A stretch of DNA of 64,000 bases from Pseudomonas sp. MRSN 12121 (GCF_000931465.1 NZ_CP010892.1:6037388-6101387); one strand, 5' to 3'; counted from the first letter of the stretch, positions 7,870 to 17,559 are shown. The notes: generated from the letters alone by a model not told the origin. Program-made: numbers and translations.

Positions 7870-8505
7870 ACGCGCGGGGACTTCCTTCCACTGGCCCTGG
7901 TCGAGCCCATTGATCGTCCAGTCGCCGATCCGCACCCGCACCAGGCGCAGCGTCGGTAACCCCACCGTAGCGGTCATGCGCCGCACCTGGCGGTTGCGCC
8001 CTTCACGAATGATCAGTTCCAGCCAACTGGTAGGCACGCTCTTGCGAAAGCGCACCGGCGGGTTGCGCGGCCACAGTTCGGGCTCTTCCAGCTGCCGGGC
8101 CTGGGCCGGCAGGGTCATGCCGTCATTCAATTCCACGCCATCGCGCAGGCGCTGCAACTGCTCGGCCGTGGGCTCCCCCTCCACCTGCACCCAATAAGTC
8201 TTGGCCAGTTTGTGCTTCGGATCGGCGATGCGCGCCTGCAACTGGCCGTCGTTGGTCAGCAGCAGCAAACCTTCGCTGTCGCGGTCCAGGCGGCCGGCCG
8301 GGTAGATGCCGGGAATCGCGATGAAATCCTTGAGGGTCGCCCGTCCTTCGTCGTCGCTGAACTGGGTCAACACATCGAAGGGCTTGTTGAACAGGATCAG
8401 CTTCGGCTCGGCCGGTGGCGCTTTCGCCACGCGGCGCGGCGCGGAAGGAGACGAAGGACGCTGCACGCCAGGGCGGCGGGAAGCGGGACGCGGAGGACGA
8501 GACAT
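7864..8505 (-). CDS. rluE: 23S rRNA pseudouridine synthase (RluE type)
   Basis: 213 residues. A basic, Pro/Arg-rich N-terminal tail (residues 1-33) precedes the RsuA/RluB/E/F catalytic domain, without the S4 domain found in RsuA or RluB. The catalytic motif is GRLDRDSEGLLLLTNDG, with the nucleophilic Asp in RLDRD. The C-terminal motif IIREGRNRQVRRMT is also typical. Absence of S4 and overall length fit RluE (pseudouridine 2457 of 23S rRNA, E. coli numbering). The extended basic tail is longer than in E. coli and may aid rRNA binding (inference). Confidence 0.88.
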   Translation of the reverse strand: MSRPPRPASRRPGVQRPSSPSAPRRVAKAPPAEPKLILFNKPFDVLTQFSDDEGRATLKDFIAIPGIYPAGRLDRDSEGLLLLTNDGQLQARIADPKHKLAKTYWVQVEGEPTAEQLQRLRDGVELNDGMTLPAQARQLEEPELWPRNPPVRFRKSVPTSWLELIIREGRNRQVRRMTATVGLPTLRLVRVRIGDWTINGLDQGQWKEVPARL

Positions 8506-8575
8506 GGCGAAAGGAACATCTGACGGTCAGGGCCGACCATGCTAGTGGCCCGACCGTCAAATGGCCATCCCGCCG

Positions 8576-10048
8576 TCAGCGGAACGGTGGTTCGTCGAAG
8601 CTGCGCAGCTTGCGCGAGTGCAGCGAATTGAGCTCGGTGCGCAACAGGTCCACCGCGGCGATACCGATCTTCAGGTGCTGGCTGACCGCCCGCTCGTAAA
8701 AGGCGTTGGCCGAACCCGGCAGCTTGATTTCGCTGTGCAGCGGCTTGTCCGAAACACAGAGCAGGGTCCCGTACGGCACCCGCAGGCGGTAACCCTGGGC
8801 GGCGATGGTGCCGCTTTCCATGTCCACCGCCACGGCGCGGGACAGGTTGATCAGCGGGCGCTCCTGGGCCCAGCGCAGCTCCCAGTTGCGGTCGTCGTAG
8901 GTCAGCACGGTGCCGGTACGCAGGCGTTTTTTCAGGTCGTCGCCCTTCTCGCCGGTGACATTGGCGGCGGCCTCTTGCAGCGCCAGCTGCACTTCGGCCA
9001 GGGCCGGGATCGGAATGTTCGGCGGCACCACGCGATCGAGGATGCCGTCGCGGCGCATGTAGGCGTGAGCCAGCACGTAGTCGCCGATGGTCTGCGACTG
9101 CCGCAGGCCGCCACAGTGGCCGATCATCAGCCAGCAATGCGGACGCAACACCGCCAGGTGGTCGGTGATGTTCTTCGCGTTGGACGGGCCAACACCGATG
9201 TTCACCAGGGTCACGCCGTGGCCGTCGCTGGCCTGCAGGTGATAAGCCGGCATCTGGTAGCGGTGCCACACCACGCCCGCGGCGATCGCCGAGGCTTCGC
9301 CGTGGTCCATGCCCTTCTCGATGATCACGTTGCCCGGCAGGACCATGCGCACAAAACGCGGGTCGCTGCGCAGTTGTTCCAGGCCATGGGTGATGAACTG
9401 GTCGACATAGCGGTGATAGTTGGTCAGCAGGATCCAGGGCTGTACATGGCGCCAGTCGCTGCCGGTGTAGTGCACCAGGCGACGCAGGGAGAAGTCCACA
9501 CGCGCCGCATCGAACAGCGCCAAAGGCAGTGGATCGGTGTTTTCCCAGTCGTACAGCCCGTCGGCGATGCCGTCGGTGGCGGCGGACAGGTCGGTGCTGG
9601 GGAATACCCGCGCCAGCACCGCGGCGGTGACGCCGGAGCCCGCCAGCTCATCGCCCTGCTCGACCACATAGGGATACGGGATGTTCTGTTCGCTGACGCC
9701 CACTTCCACGGTCACGGTGAAGTCGTGCATCAGCGGCACCAGTTGCTCGAGCAAGTATTTGCGGAACGCCGCAGGCTGCGTGACGGTGACGCTGTAGGTG
9801 CCCGGCAACTGGACCTTGGCGTAAGCGCGGGTGGTCTGCGGGACCTCGCCCTGGCAGTGATAGGTCAGGCGCAATTCCGGGTAGCGGAACAGGGCGCGCT
9901 GCTCGGCGTCCGGCTCGATACGATCCTTGAGGTAACGCTTGAGGGCCTGGCTCAGCGCTGTGGTGGCCCGCTCATGCAAAGCGGCAAGCCGGTCCACGGC
10001 TTGCTCGGCGGTTTGAACGACAATAAAAGCTTCGGTCACGGTAAGCAT
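8576..10048 (-). CDS. amn: AMP nucleosidase
   Basis: 490 residues (E. coli Amn 484). It hydrolyses AMP to adenine and ribose 5-phosphate in purine salvage. An N-terminal AMP nucleosidase-specific domain (about 1-180) is followed by a PNP/UDP phosphorylase-like fold (about 190-490). Visible motifs: NIGVGPSNAKNITDHLAVL, WLMIGHCGGLRQSQ, the ribose-binding AVDMESGTIAAQGYR, and CVSDKPLHSEIKLPG. Monocistronic: 70 bases separate it from rluE and 157 bases from the acyl-CoA dehydrogenase gene upstream. Confidence 0.95.
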   Translation of the reverse strand: MLTVTEAFIVVQTAEQAVDRLAALHERATTALSQALKRYLKDRIEPDAEQRALFRYPELRLTYHCQGEVPQTTRAYAKVQLPGTYSVTVTQPAAFRKYLLEQLVPLMHDFTVTVEVGVSEQNIPYPYVVEQGDELAGSGVTAAVLARVFPSTDLSAATDGIADGLYDWENTDPLPLALFDAARVDFSLRRLVHYTGSDWRHVQPWILLTNYHRYVDQFITHGLEQLRSDPRFVRMVLPGNVIIEKGMDHGEASAIAAGVVWHRYQMPAYHLQASDGHGVTLVNIGVGPSNAKNITDHLAVLRPHCWLMIGHCGGLRQSQTIGDYVLAHAYMRRDGILDRVVPPNIPIPALAEVQLALQEAAANVTGEKGDDLKKRLRTGTVLTYDDRNWELRWAQERPLINLSRAVAVDMESGTIAAQGYRLRVPYGTLLCVSDKPLHSEIKLPGSANAFYERAVSQHLKIGIAAVDLLRTELNSLHSRKLRSFDEPPFR

Positions 10049-10205
10049 CCTGTGTTCTGATCTTGCAGGCGTTCATCTTGCCTGCAACACCGGCCCACGG
10101 AAACAACGGAATATCAGCCCGCGCCAGCCTGCTCGCGAAAGACCTTCCGGACCACGGCAATCGATGGGCCGGAATGTCGAGCACGAGCAAGCGCCGTCCT
10201 TGCGA

Positions 10206-11855
10206 TCAGAAGCCTGACGGCGTCGAACGCGCGACGATCGCCGCGACATCCAGGCCTCGCGGCAGCGTGCCATAGACCCTTCCTGCCGAACCCAGGCGGC
10301 TGGCGATAAAGGCATCGCTGACCACCGCGTTGCCGGCCTCCAGCAACAGTTTGGCCTGCAGGCCCAGGGCGATGTCCTCGGTCAGTTGGCGGGCGCGGTA
10401 TTGAATCTCGTCGGTGTCCCGGAAGGCGTCTTTCAACCGGGCAATGTGCGTCGCCAGGCGCTTGTCGCCATGACCGTCGCCCAACTCGGCGAACAGCGCA
10501 TCGAGTACCCCGGGTTCCTTGGACAAGGCGCGCAGCACATCCAGGCACTGCACGTTGCCGGAACCTTCCCAGGTCGAGTTGACGGGAGCCTCGCGATACA
10601 GCCGCGGCAGGATGCTCTCCTCGACATACCCGGCGCCGCCCATGCATTCGGCCGCCTCGTTGATCATTCCCGGGGCCCGCTTGCAGATCCAGTATTTGCC
10701 CACCGCCGTCACCAGCCGCGAGAACCTGGCTTCCTGCGCGTCATCCAGGTGGTCCAGCGCGCGCCCCATGCGCATGCTCAAGGCCAGCGCCGCCTCGCTT
10801 TCCAGCGCCAGGTCGGCCAGTACGTTCTGCATCAACGGCTGCTCGCTGAGCACCCGCCCGCCCACGCTCCGATGCGCGCAGTGATGGGCGGCCTGAGTCA
10901 GGGCCTGGCGCATCAGGGAACTGGAACCGACCATGCAATCGAAGCGGGTCATGGCCACCATCTCGATGATGGTCGGTACGCCACGCCCCTCTTCGCCGAT
11001 CATCCACGCCAGCGCCCCCCGGAACTCCACTTCGCTGGAGGCGTTGGAGCAGTTGCCGAGCTTGTTTTTCAGACGCTGGATATAGAACTGGTTGCGACTG
11101 TCGTCCGGGCGGTGACGCGGCAGGAGGAAACAGGTCAGGCCCTTTTCGGTCTGGGCCAGGGTCAGGAAGGCATCGCACATCGGCGCCGAACAGAACCATT
11201 TGTGTCCCACCAGCTCATAAGCCTGCCCCGGACCCGTGGCTCCCACCGGGTAAGCCCGGGTGGTATTGGCCCGCACATCGGTACCGCCCTGCTTCTCGGT
11301 CATCGCCATGCCGATGGTGACTCCCGCCTTGTGGGCCATGCCGACATTGCGTGGGTCATATTCGATGGCCAGCACTTTCGGCAGCCATTGCTCGGCGAGA
11401 TCCGGCTGCAGCTTCAGCGCCGGCACACAGGCGAAGGTCATGGTCAGCGGACAGCCGCTGCCGGCTTCGGCCTGGCTGTGCAGATAGCTCATGGCGGCAC
11501 GCGCGACATGGGCGCCCGACCCAGGCGCGGTCCAGGGCAGCGAGGTCAGGCCGTGCTCGATGGCGGCACGCATCAACTGGTGATACGCCGGGTGAAACTC
11601 CACCAGGTCGACACGATGCCCATAACGGTCATGACTGGAGAACACCGGCTTGTTCTGGTTGGCCAGGAACCCCGCCTCCATCAACGGCCCGCCGGCCAGC
11701 GCGCCATAGGCATCGATCCGCGATTCGGCCCAGTCGGCGCCGAAGCGCCGCGCCCATTCCTGCAACGGCAGATCGATTCGATAGAGGTTGGTACCGTCCA
11801 GGGAAGGGGGCTGGTTGGTGACTTCGTGCGTCTCGGCGAACTGGTGCAGGTTCAT
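10206..11855 (-). CDS. aidB: AidB-type acyl-CoA dehydrogenase family protein
   Basis: 549 residues, matching AidB (541 in E. coli) and longer than ordinary acyl-CoA dehydrogenases (about 380) because of N- and C-terminal extensions. Visible: the FAD-binding middle domain (GMAMTEKQGGTDVRANTT, HKWFCSAPMCDAFL), the helical C-domain (EMVAMTRFDCMVGSSSLMRQA), and INEAAECMGGAGYVEESILPRLYREAPVNSTWEGSGN split over the terminal part. E. coli AidB belongs to the adaptive response to alkylation and binds DNA. No ada-like gene is adjacent here. Physiological substrate unknown. GGAGCCCC precedes the ATG. Confidence 0.85.
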   Translation of the reverse strand: MNLHQFAETHEVTNQPPSLDGTNLYRIDLPLQEWARRFGADWAESRIDAYGALAGGPLMEAGFLANQNKPVFSSHDRYGHRVDLVEFHPAYHQLMRAAIEHGLTSLPWTAPGSGAHVARAAMSYLHSQAEAGSGCPLTMTFACVPALKLQPDLAEQWLPKVLAIEYDPRNVGMAHKAGVTIGMAMTEKQGGTDVRANTTRAYPVGATGPGQAYELVGHKWFCSAPMCDAFLTLAQTEKGLTCFLLPRHRPDDSRNQFYIQRLKNKLGNCSNASSEVEFRGALAWMIGEEGRGVPTIIEMVAMTRFDCMVGSSSLMRQALTQAAHHCAHRSVGGRVLSEQPLMQNVLADLALESEAALALSMRMGRALDHLDDAQEARFSRLVTAVGKYWICKRAPGMINEAAECMGGAGYVEESILPRLYREAPVNSTWEGSGNVQCLDVLRALSKEPGVLDALFAELGDGHGDKRLATHIARLKDAFRDTDEIQYRARQLTEDIALGLQAKLLLEAGNAVVSDAFIASRLGSAGRVYGTLPRGLDVAAIVARSTPSGF

Positions 11856-11930
11856 TTCGGGGCTCCTTCAGGGGTGTGCCAGAACCTCAGTTAAGCACCC
11901 CCTCCCCGGTGAACAAAGTGGCATACCCGC

Positions 11931-14312
11931 CTAAATATCGGCGCTTTCGCCCTGCTCCCAGCGGAGCACGCGACGCGCCAGAACGCCCTGCAGCTCCTCG
12001 AATTTCACCGGCCTGGAAAGGTAGTCGAGCAGGCACCGCTCGGCGTCCACGCCCTGCGCCGAGGCCGAAACCAGCAGCACCGGCACCCCGGCGCAACCCG
12101 GCATGCCATGCACCTGGTCGCACAGCTTGAGCGCGTCGGCCTGCTCGATCTGGCAATCGATCAGTACCGCATCCACCGACTCCCGACGCAACGACGCCAG
12201 GGCCGAGCGAGCATTCTCGGCGGTGCGTACCTGGTAACCCAGCTTGAGCAGCATGCCGCGGATCACCAGCTGATTGATGCTGTTGTCGTCTACCAGCAGC
12301 ACGCTGCAATCCTGCGGCATGCGCCGGGCCGGGCGAGCGCGCGCCGTCGGCTGGACCGCCAGTGGCTGCTCGCCGTCCAGGCCGAAGCTGACTTCCAGGC
12401 GGAAACAGCTGCCACGTCCCGGCTCCGATTCATGGGTCAGCTGGCCACCCAACAGGTCCACCAATTGCCGACAGATCGCCAACCCCACGCCCAGGCCACC
12501 GTATTCGCGGGTCATCGAGCCGTCGAGCTGGAAGAAGCGCTGATACAGCGAGGCCTCGTCGAGATTGACGAAGCCGATGCCGGTGTCGATCACCGCGAAG
12601 GTCATCGACACCCGCCCCGCGAGCACCGGCTGGCCGGTCACACGCAGGACCAGGCCACCCACCCGGGTGAACTTGATGGCGTTGTCCAGCAGGCATTCCA
12701 GGCACTGGCTCAGCTTGCCGCGATCGCCCACCAGCCGATCGGGCAATCCGGCGGCCAGGTCGATATCGAACCCCAGCCCCTTGGCCGAGGCGTTGGCGGC
12801 GAACTGCCCCTGCAGGGCCGCCAGCGTCGAGCGCAGGCTGAAGGGCTCGCGCTGGGCACTAAGCTTGCCGGCCTGCAGCTCGGTCAGGGTCAGGATGCCG
12901 TTGACCATGCGCATCATGTCCCGCGCCGAACTGGCGGCGGTCTGCTGGTATTGCTCCAGTTCCGGATCGAGCTCGACGGTCTGCATCAGCTCCAGCGAGC
13001 CGATCACACCGTTCATCGGCGTGCGCAGTTCGTGGGTCAGGGTGGCGAGGAATTCGTCCTTGAGCCGGTTGCTGTGGGCCAGTTGCTGGTTGAGCACTTC
13101 GAGCTTCTGCCCTGCATCGAACAGGGTCTGGGCCTGCTGTTCGCGCATCGAGTTGATCCGGTCGGCCAGGGCCAGCGACAACAGGGCCACCTCGATGGCC
13201 GAACCGATCTGGCTGGAATACATGGTCAGGAACATGTTGGGCAGGTAGCCCAGCACCATCAGGGTATTGATGATCCCGCCCAGCAGGAACGCCGACCAGG
13301 CGATGATGAAGTAACGCGCCACCCGCATGCCGCGGCACCAGGCGACGATTCCGGAGGCGAAGATCACCACGGTGAAGACCAGCGCCAGGGCCGTGGCCAG
13401 GCGCAACGCCAGGGCGTAGCTGGTCATCAGCGACAGGGCCACCACCACCGCGCTGCACAGGATCAGCACCAGCAACAGGCGATCGACCCAGCGGCTGTGG
13501 CGGGCGGTCTGCAGGAAACTGCGGGCGAACTGACTACCGAACAGGGCCGCCGCGCCAATGAAAAACGGCGTCGCCGCGTTGGCCCACCAGGGATTGTTCG
13601 GCCAGAAATACTCCACCGCGGCACCGTTCACCGACAGCTGGTACAACCCGAACGAGGCGATATAGAAGATGTAATAGAGGTAGCTGGTGTCGCGCACGCT
13701 CAAATAGATGAACAGGTTGTAGACCAGCATCCCCAGGAGCACGCCATAGATCAGCCCCAGCACATACAGGCGTACCGGCTGCGCTTCGAGGTAGGCCGTG
13801 CTGGACCAGAGCGTCACCGGCGCCTGGACCGAGCCCTGGCTCTGCAGGCGCAGGAACAGGGTCTTCTGCTCGTAGGGCGCGAAACTCAGGTCGAACAGGT
13901 AATTGTTCTGGCGGATCTGCCGGCTATCGAACGGCAAGGCGTCCCCGGTGCGCCGGGCCAGGCGATAGCCGCCGGCTTCGTCGGGCACGTACAGGTCCAG
14001 ATGGTCGAGCGGCGGATAGGCCAGTTCCAGCAGCCAGGTGTGGCGTACAGCGGGGTTGGCGGGACGGTAGCGGAGGTCGATTTTCAGCCAGAACGCCGAA
14101 CGGGAGTAACCGGCGTTGAGCGTGGCCTGGTCATGGGTCTTGAAACTGCCCGCCATGGCCGGCGCGCTGACATCGGCGACGGTTGCCTGGCCGCCCACGT
14201 CTTCGAAAACTTGCATCACCCGGCCCAGGGGCAGGCTCTGAGTGAACTCATCGAACTCGACCGCGCCAGCCAGCATCGGCAAGCTCAACAGCAACATCAG
14301 CAAATAGCGCAT
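11931..14312 (-). CDS. ladS: Hybrid sensor histidine kinase LadS (7TMR-DISM)
   Basis: 793 residues from the ATG at 14312, where a signal peptide (MRYLLMLLLSLPMLAGAVEF) begins; LadS of P. aeruginosa is 795. Order of domains: periplasmic DISMED2 (about 25-165), seven membrane helices (about 180-385), HisKA with H427 in THELRTPMNG, HATPase (DNAIKFTRVGG, DTGIGF, GGLGVGLAIC), and a receiver domain (about 665-785). In the receiver, D719 is in VLIDC. The lysine normally before Pro in beta-5 is R767 (YLSRPVK). The thiD neighbour repeats the PAO1 arrangement. LadS promotes GacS/GacA-Rsm signalling and senses calcium in P. aeruginosa; the same role here is inference. Confidence 0.92.
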   Translation of the reverse strand: MRYLLMLLLSLPMLAGAVEFDEFTQSLPLGRVMQVFEDVGGQATVADVSAPAMAGSFKTHDQATLNAGYSRSAFWLKIDLRYRPANPAVRHTWLLELAYPPLDHLDLYVPDEAGGYRLARRTGDALPFDSRQIRQNNYLFDLSFAPYEQKTLFLRLQSQGSVQAPVTLWSSTAYLEAQPVRLYVLGLIYGVLLGMLVYNLFIYLSVRDTSYLYYIFYIASFGLYQLSVNGAAVEYFWPNNPWWANAATPFFIGAAALFGSQFARSFLQTARHSRWVDRLLLVLILCSAVVVALSLMTSYALALRLATALALVFTVVIFASGIVAWCRGMRVARYFIIAWSAFLLGGIINTLMVLGYLPNMFLTMYSSQIGSAIEVALLSLALADRINSMREQQAQTLFDAGQKLEVLNQQLAHSNRLKDEFLATLTHELRTPMNGVIGSLELMQTVELDPELEQYQQTAASSARDMMRMVNGILTLTELQAGKLSAQREPFSLRSTLAALQGQFAANASAKGLGFDIDLAAGLPDRLVGDRGKLSQCLECLLDNAIKFTRVGGLVLRVTGQPVLAGRVSMTFAVIDTGIGFVNLDEASLYQRFFQLDGSMTREYGGLGVGLAICRQLVDLLGGQLTHESEPGRGSCFRLEVSFGLDGEQPLAVQPTARARPARRMPQDCSVLLVDDNSINQLVIRGMLLKLGYQVRTAENARSALASLRRESVDAVLIDCQIEQADALKLCDQVHGMPGCAGVPVLLVSASAQGVDAERCLLDYLSRPVKFEELQGVLARRVLRWEQGESADI

Positions 14313-14604
14313 AAAGCCCCAGCATGGCCTGTCCGGTTGTGTCAGGAAGCCCCCCATTTCCCTTTGAGTAGACGTAAGACCGGCATAACCTGTTATTGGT
14401 TTGGATCCACTCTAGCATAGCCGTTGATGGCCAATGAACACCACGGAAAGTTTTAGTTTAAAGGCTCTAGAACGGGCGTTTCAGCGCTATCCATTGATCT
14501 AGAGCTGTTGCCTCGGTCAACTTGTCGCCAAGGCGAAAAATCCGGCCAGGGTTGGCACGCGAGGAGCCGTGCAAAAAAGACGTTTGGTGGTAAGCTCGCG
14601 CACC
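14313..14604. other. Intergenic region between divergent ladS and thiD
   Basis: 292 bases of relatively AT-rich sequence. No TPP riboswitch (no THI-box CTGAGA with partner) and no strong hairpin were seen upstream of thiD. Promoters for both genes must lie here, but no convincing -35/-10 pair was identified. Confidence 0.5.
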
Positions 14605-15402
14605 ATGAATATCTACAGCTCTCGCCCCGTTGTCCTCTGTCTCTCCGGCCACGACCCCAGTGGCGGCGCCGGCCTGCAGGCAGATATCGAAGCCCTGCTC
14701 GCCCAGGGCTGCCATGCGGCTCCCGCCGTGACCGCGCTGACCGTGCAGGATACGGTCAACGTCAGCGACTTCCGTGTGCTGGATCGCGAGTGGGTGCTGG
14801 CCCAGGCCAACGCCGTGCTCAACGATTCCACGGTCGCCGCGGTCAAGCTGGGCATGCTCGGCTCGTTGGAAATGGTCGACACCGTGGTCGAGCTGCTGCA
14901 GGCGCACCCGCACCTGCCGATGGTCTGCGACCCGGTCCTGCGCGCCGGCGGCGGCGGACGCCTGGGCAAGGACGAGGTCGGTTATGCCATGCGCGAACGC
15001 CTGCTGCCCCTGGCCACCATCGCCACCCCCAACCTTCCGGAGGCACGGATCCTTGCCGAACTGCCCGAAGGCAGCGCGGACCAGTGCGCGGAAAAACTCC
15101 TGCCATTCGTCAAGCACCTGCTGATCACCGGTGGCCATGGCGATGAACATGAAGTGCATAATCGCCTGTACAGTCGCGACGGCAGCCGCCACACCTACAC
15201 CAGCCAGCGTCTGCCGGGCAGCTATCACGGTTCCGGTTGCACCCTGGCCAGCGCCCTGGCCGGCCGCCTGGCCCAGGGCGAAAACCTGGCCAGCGCCGTG
15301 AAGTCGGCCCTCGATTACACCTGGCGCACCCTGCGCGACGCCGAACAACTGGGCCAAGGCCAGTTCGTACCGCGTCGCCTGCCGCTGGACTTCTGCTCGT
15401 AA
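14605..15402 (+). CDS. thiD: Hydroxymethylpyrimidine/phosphomethylpyrimidine kinase
   Basis: 265 residues from the ATG at 14605; 12 extra in-frame residues upstream lack family similarity. It phosphorylates HMP and HMP-P to HMP-PP for thiamine synthesis. It is a ribokinase-fold protein with the substrate motif LSGHDPSGGAGLQADIEA near the N-terminus and the anion-hole/catalytic motif GSYHGSGCTLASALAG near residue 210. It is followed 17 bases later by thiE, whose product uses HMP-PP, so the two form an operon that continues to hemL. Confidence 0.95.
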   Translation: MNIYSSRPVVLCLSGHDPSGGAGLQADIEALLAQGCHAAPAVTALTVQDTVNVSDFRVLDREWVLAQANAVLNDSTVAAVKLGMLGSLEMVDTVVELLQAHPHLPMVCDPVLRAGGGGRLGKDEVGYAMRERLLPLATIATPNLPEARILAELPEGSADQCAEKLLPFVKHLLITGGHGDEHEVHNRLYSRDGSRHTYTSQRLPGSYHGSGCTLASALAGRLAQGENLASAVKSALDYTWRTLRDAEQLGQGQFVPRRLPLDFCS

Positions 15403-15419
15403 GCCATGAGGCTCGCTCG

Positions 15420-16037
15420 ATGAAATTACGTGGCCTGTATGCCATTACCGACAGCCAACTGTTGGCCGGCAAGTTCCTGCAGTACGTGGAAGCAGCACTC
15501 GACGGCGGCGTCACCCTCCTGCAGTACCGCGACAAGAGCGACGACGAGGCGCGCCGCCTGCGTGAGGCCGAGGCCCTGCAGCGCTTGTGTCAACGCTACA
15601 AGACCCAGCTGATCATCAACGACGACGCCGAACTGGCCGCACGCATCGGCGTCGGCGTGCACCTGGGCCAGACCGACGGCCCACTGACCCCGGCCCGCGC
15701 CCTGCTCGGTCGCCAGGCGATCATCGGCTCGACCTGCCATGCCCGGCTGGAGCTGGCCGAGCAGGCCGCCAGCGAAGGCGCCAGTTATGTCGCCTTTGGT
15801 CGCTTCTTCAATTCCAACACCAAGCCCGGCGCACCGACGGCCAGCCTGGAACTCCTGGACCAGGCCCGGACCCGGCTGAGCCTGCCGATCTGCGCGATCG
15901 GCGGCATCACCCTGGAAAACGCCGCGCCACTGGTGGCCCACGGCGCCGACCTGCTGGCCGTGATCCATGGCCTGTTCGGCGCCGATAGCGCCCAGGAAGT
16001 GACCCGCCGCGCTCGTGCCTTCAATGCCCTCTTCTAA
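15420..16037 (+). CDS. thiE: Thiamine-phosphate synthase
   Basis: 205 residues starting MKLRGLYAITD. It joins HMP-PP to the thiazole phosphate to give thiamine phosphate. A TIM barrel with signature motifs LLQYRDKS (diphosphate site), LIINDDAELA, VHLGQTDGPL, GRFFNSNTKPGAPT and AIGGITLENA. Second gene of the thiD-thiE pair; hemL begins 26 bases later. GAGGCTCGCTCG precedes the start, a modest ribosome-binding site. Confidence 0.95.
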   Translation: MKLRGLYAITDSQLLAGKFLQYVEAALDGGVTLLQYRDKSDDEARRLREAEALQRLCQRYKTQLIINDDAELAARIGVGVHLGQTDGPLTPARALLGRQAIIGSTCHARLELAEQAASEGASYVAFGRFFNSNTKPGAPTASLELLDQARTRLSLPICAIGGITLENAAPLVAHGADLLAVIHGLFGADSAQEVTRRARAFNALF

Positions 16038-16063
16038 CTGCTGATTTTTCCGAGAGCCCAACC

Positions 16064-17347
16064 ATGTCTCGTTCAGAAACCCTGTTTGCCAATGCCCAGA
16101 AACACATCCCCGGTGGCGTGAACTCGCCCGTGCGCGCATTCAAGAGCGTGGGTGGCACGCCGCTGTTCTTCAAGCATGCCGAAGGCGCCTACGTCACCGA
16201 CGAAGACGACAAGCGCTATGTGGACTACGTCGGCTCCTGGGGCCCGATGATCCTCGGCCATAGCCATCCGGAGGTGCTCGACGCCGTGCGCAAGCAGCTG
16301 GAGCATGGCCTGTCCTATGGCGCACCCACCGCCATGGAAACCGAAATGGCCGACCTGGTCTGCTCCATCGTGCCGTCCATGGAGATGGTGCGCATGGTCA
16401 GCTCCGGCACCGAGGCGACCATGAGCGCGATCCGCCTGGCCCGTGGCTACACCGGCCGCGACAGCATCATCAAGTTCGAAGGCTGCTACCACGGCCACTC
16501 CGACAGCCTGCTGGTCAAGGCCGGCTCCGGCGCCCTGACCCAGGGCGTGCCAAGCTCGGCCGGCGTACCGGCGGCCTTCGCCAAACACACCCTGACCCTG
16601 CCGTTCAACGACATCGACGCGGTCGAGCAGATGCTCGCCGAAGTGGGCCAGGAAGTAGCGTGCATCATCGTCGAGCCGGTGGCCGGCAACATGAACTGCG
16701 TGCCACCGGCCCCGGGCTTTCTCGAAGGCCTGCGCAGCCTGTGCGACAAGCACGGCGTGGTGCTGATTTTCGACGAAGTGATGACCGGTTTTCGCGTCGC
16801 CCTCGGCGGCGCCCAGGCGCACTACGGCGTGACCCCGGACCTCTCGACCTTCGGCAAGATCATCGGCGGCGGCATGCCGGTGGGCTGCTTCGGCGGCAAG
16901 CGCCAGATCATGCAACACATCGCGCCGCTGGGCCCGGTCTACCAGGCCGGCACCCTGTCGGGCAACCCGCTGGCCATGGCCGCCGGCCTGACCACCCTGC
17001 GCCTGATCAGCCGTCCGGGCTTCCACGCCGAGCTGAGCGACTACACCAGCCGCCTGCTCGACGGCCTGCAACAGCGCGCTGATGCCGCCGGCATTCCGTT
17101 CGTGACCACGCAGGCTGGCGGCATGTTCGGCCTGTATTTCAGTGGCGCCGACGACATCGTGACCTTCGACGATGTGATGGACAGCGATGCCAACCTGTTC
17201 AAGCGCTTCTTCCACCTGATGCTCGAAGGCGGCGTCTACCTGGCGCCAAGCGCATTCGAGGCCGGCTTCACCTCGATCGCCCATGGCGACACCGAGTTGA
17301 AACTGACCCTGGACGCAGCCGAACGCGCTTTCGCCGCCCTGAAATAA
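16064..17347 (+). CDS. hemL: Glutamate-1-semialdehyde 2,1-aminomutase
   Basis: 427 residues, standard length. A PLP enzyme converting glutamate 1-semialdehyde to 5-aminolevulinate, the C5 route to haem and cobalamin. The PLP lysine is K265 in STFGKIIGGGMPVG. Other family marks: GGVNSPVRAF near the N-terminus, SSGTEATMSAIRLARG (phosphate binding), and DEVMTGFRVALGG. It is downstream of thiE, 26 bases apart, and ends before a good intrinsic terminator. Confidence 0.97.
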   Translation: MSRSETLFANAQKHIPGGVNSPVRAFKSVGGTPLFFKHAEGAYVTDEDDKRYVDYVGSWGPMILGHSHPEVLDAVRKQLEHGLSYGAPTAMETEMADLVCSIVPSMEMVRMVSSGTEATMSAIRLARGYTGRDSIIKFEGCYHGHSDSLLVKAGSGALTQGVPSSAGVPAAFAKHTLTLPFNDIDAVEQMLAEVGQEVACIIVEPVAGNMNCVPPAPGFLEGLRSLCDKHGVVLIFDEVMTGFRVALGGAQAHYGVTPDLSTFGKIIGGGMPVGCFGGKRQIMQHIAPLGPVYQAGTLSGNPLAMAAGLTTLRLISRPGFHAELSDYTSRLLDGLQQRADAAGIPFVTTQAGGMFGLYFSGADDIVTFDDVMDSDANLFKRFFHLMLEGGVYLAPSAFEAGFTSIAHGDTELKLTLDAAERAFAALK

Positions 17348-17357
17348 TCTCCCCGGC

Positions 17358-17389
17358 AAAAACCGGCGCCGCACTGACGCCGGTTTTAC
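17358..17389 (+). terminator. Intrinsic terminator after hemL
   Basis: AAAACCGGCG, a 9-base loop, CGCCGGTTTT, ending in TTTT. A GC-rich stem flanked by A and T runs, so it can work in both directions; here it closes the thiD-thiE-hemL unit. Confidence 0.75.
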
Positions 17390-17471
17390 GCTACATGCCC
17401 TCCTCGCCTCGCGAAACTTCCCCGAAAGCGGCGGAAATAGCGCCCGCGCAGCAGAAAAACGAGTAAAGACT

Positions 17472-17501
17472 TTGTAAGGTTGGCCCTGCTTATTTCATAA
17501 T
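17472..17501 (+). promoter_or_regulatory. Sigma-70-like promoter for the Sel1-repeat gene
   Basis: TTGTAA at 17472-17477, an 18-base spacer and CATAAT at 17496-17501, about 58 bases before the ATG at 17560. It lies directly after the hemL terminator, in an AT-richer stretch. Confidence 0.5.
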
Positions 17502-17559
17502 GCGCGCTTATTGGATCCCTCGTTGGGTCCGCGCGCCCTTCAGAGGTAAGTCGATTCCC

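Noticed and set aside
12108..14420. 770-residue open frame antisense to ladS
   Set aside because: His/Gln/Arg-rich shadow frame with no recognisable domain or RBS.
14313..14604. TPP riboswitch ahead of thiD
   Set aside because: No THI-box motifs or suitable paired elements found.
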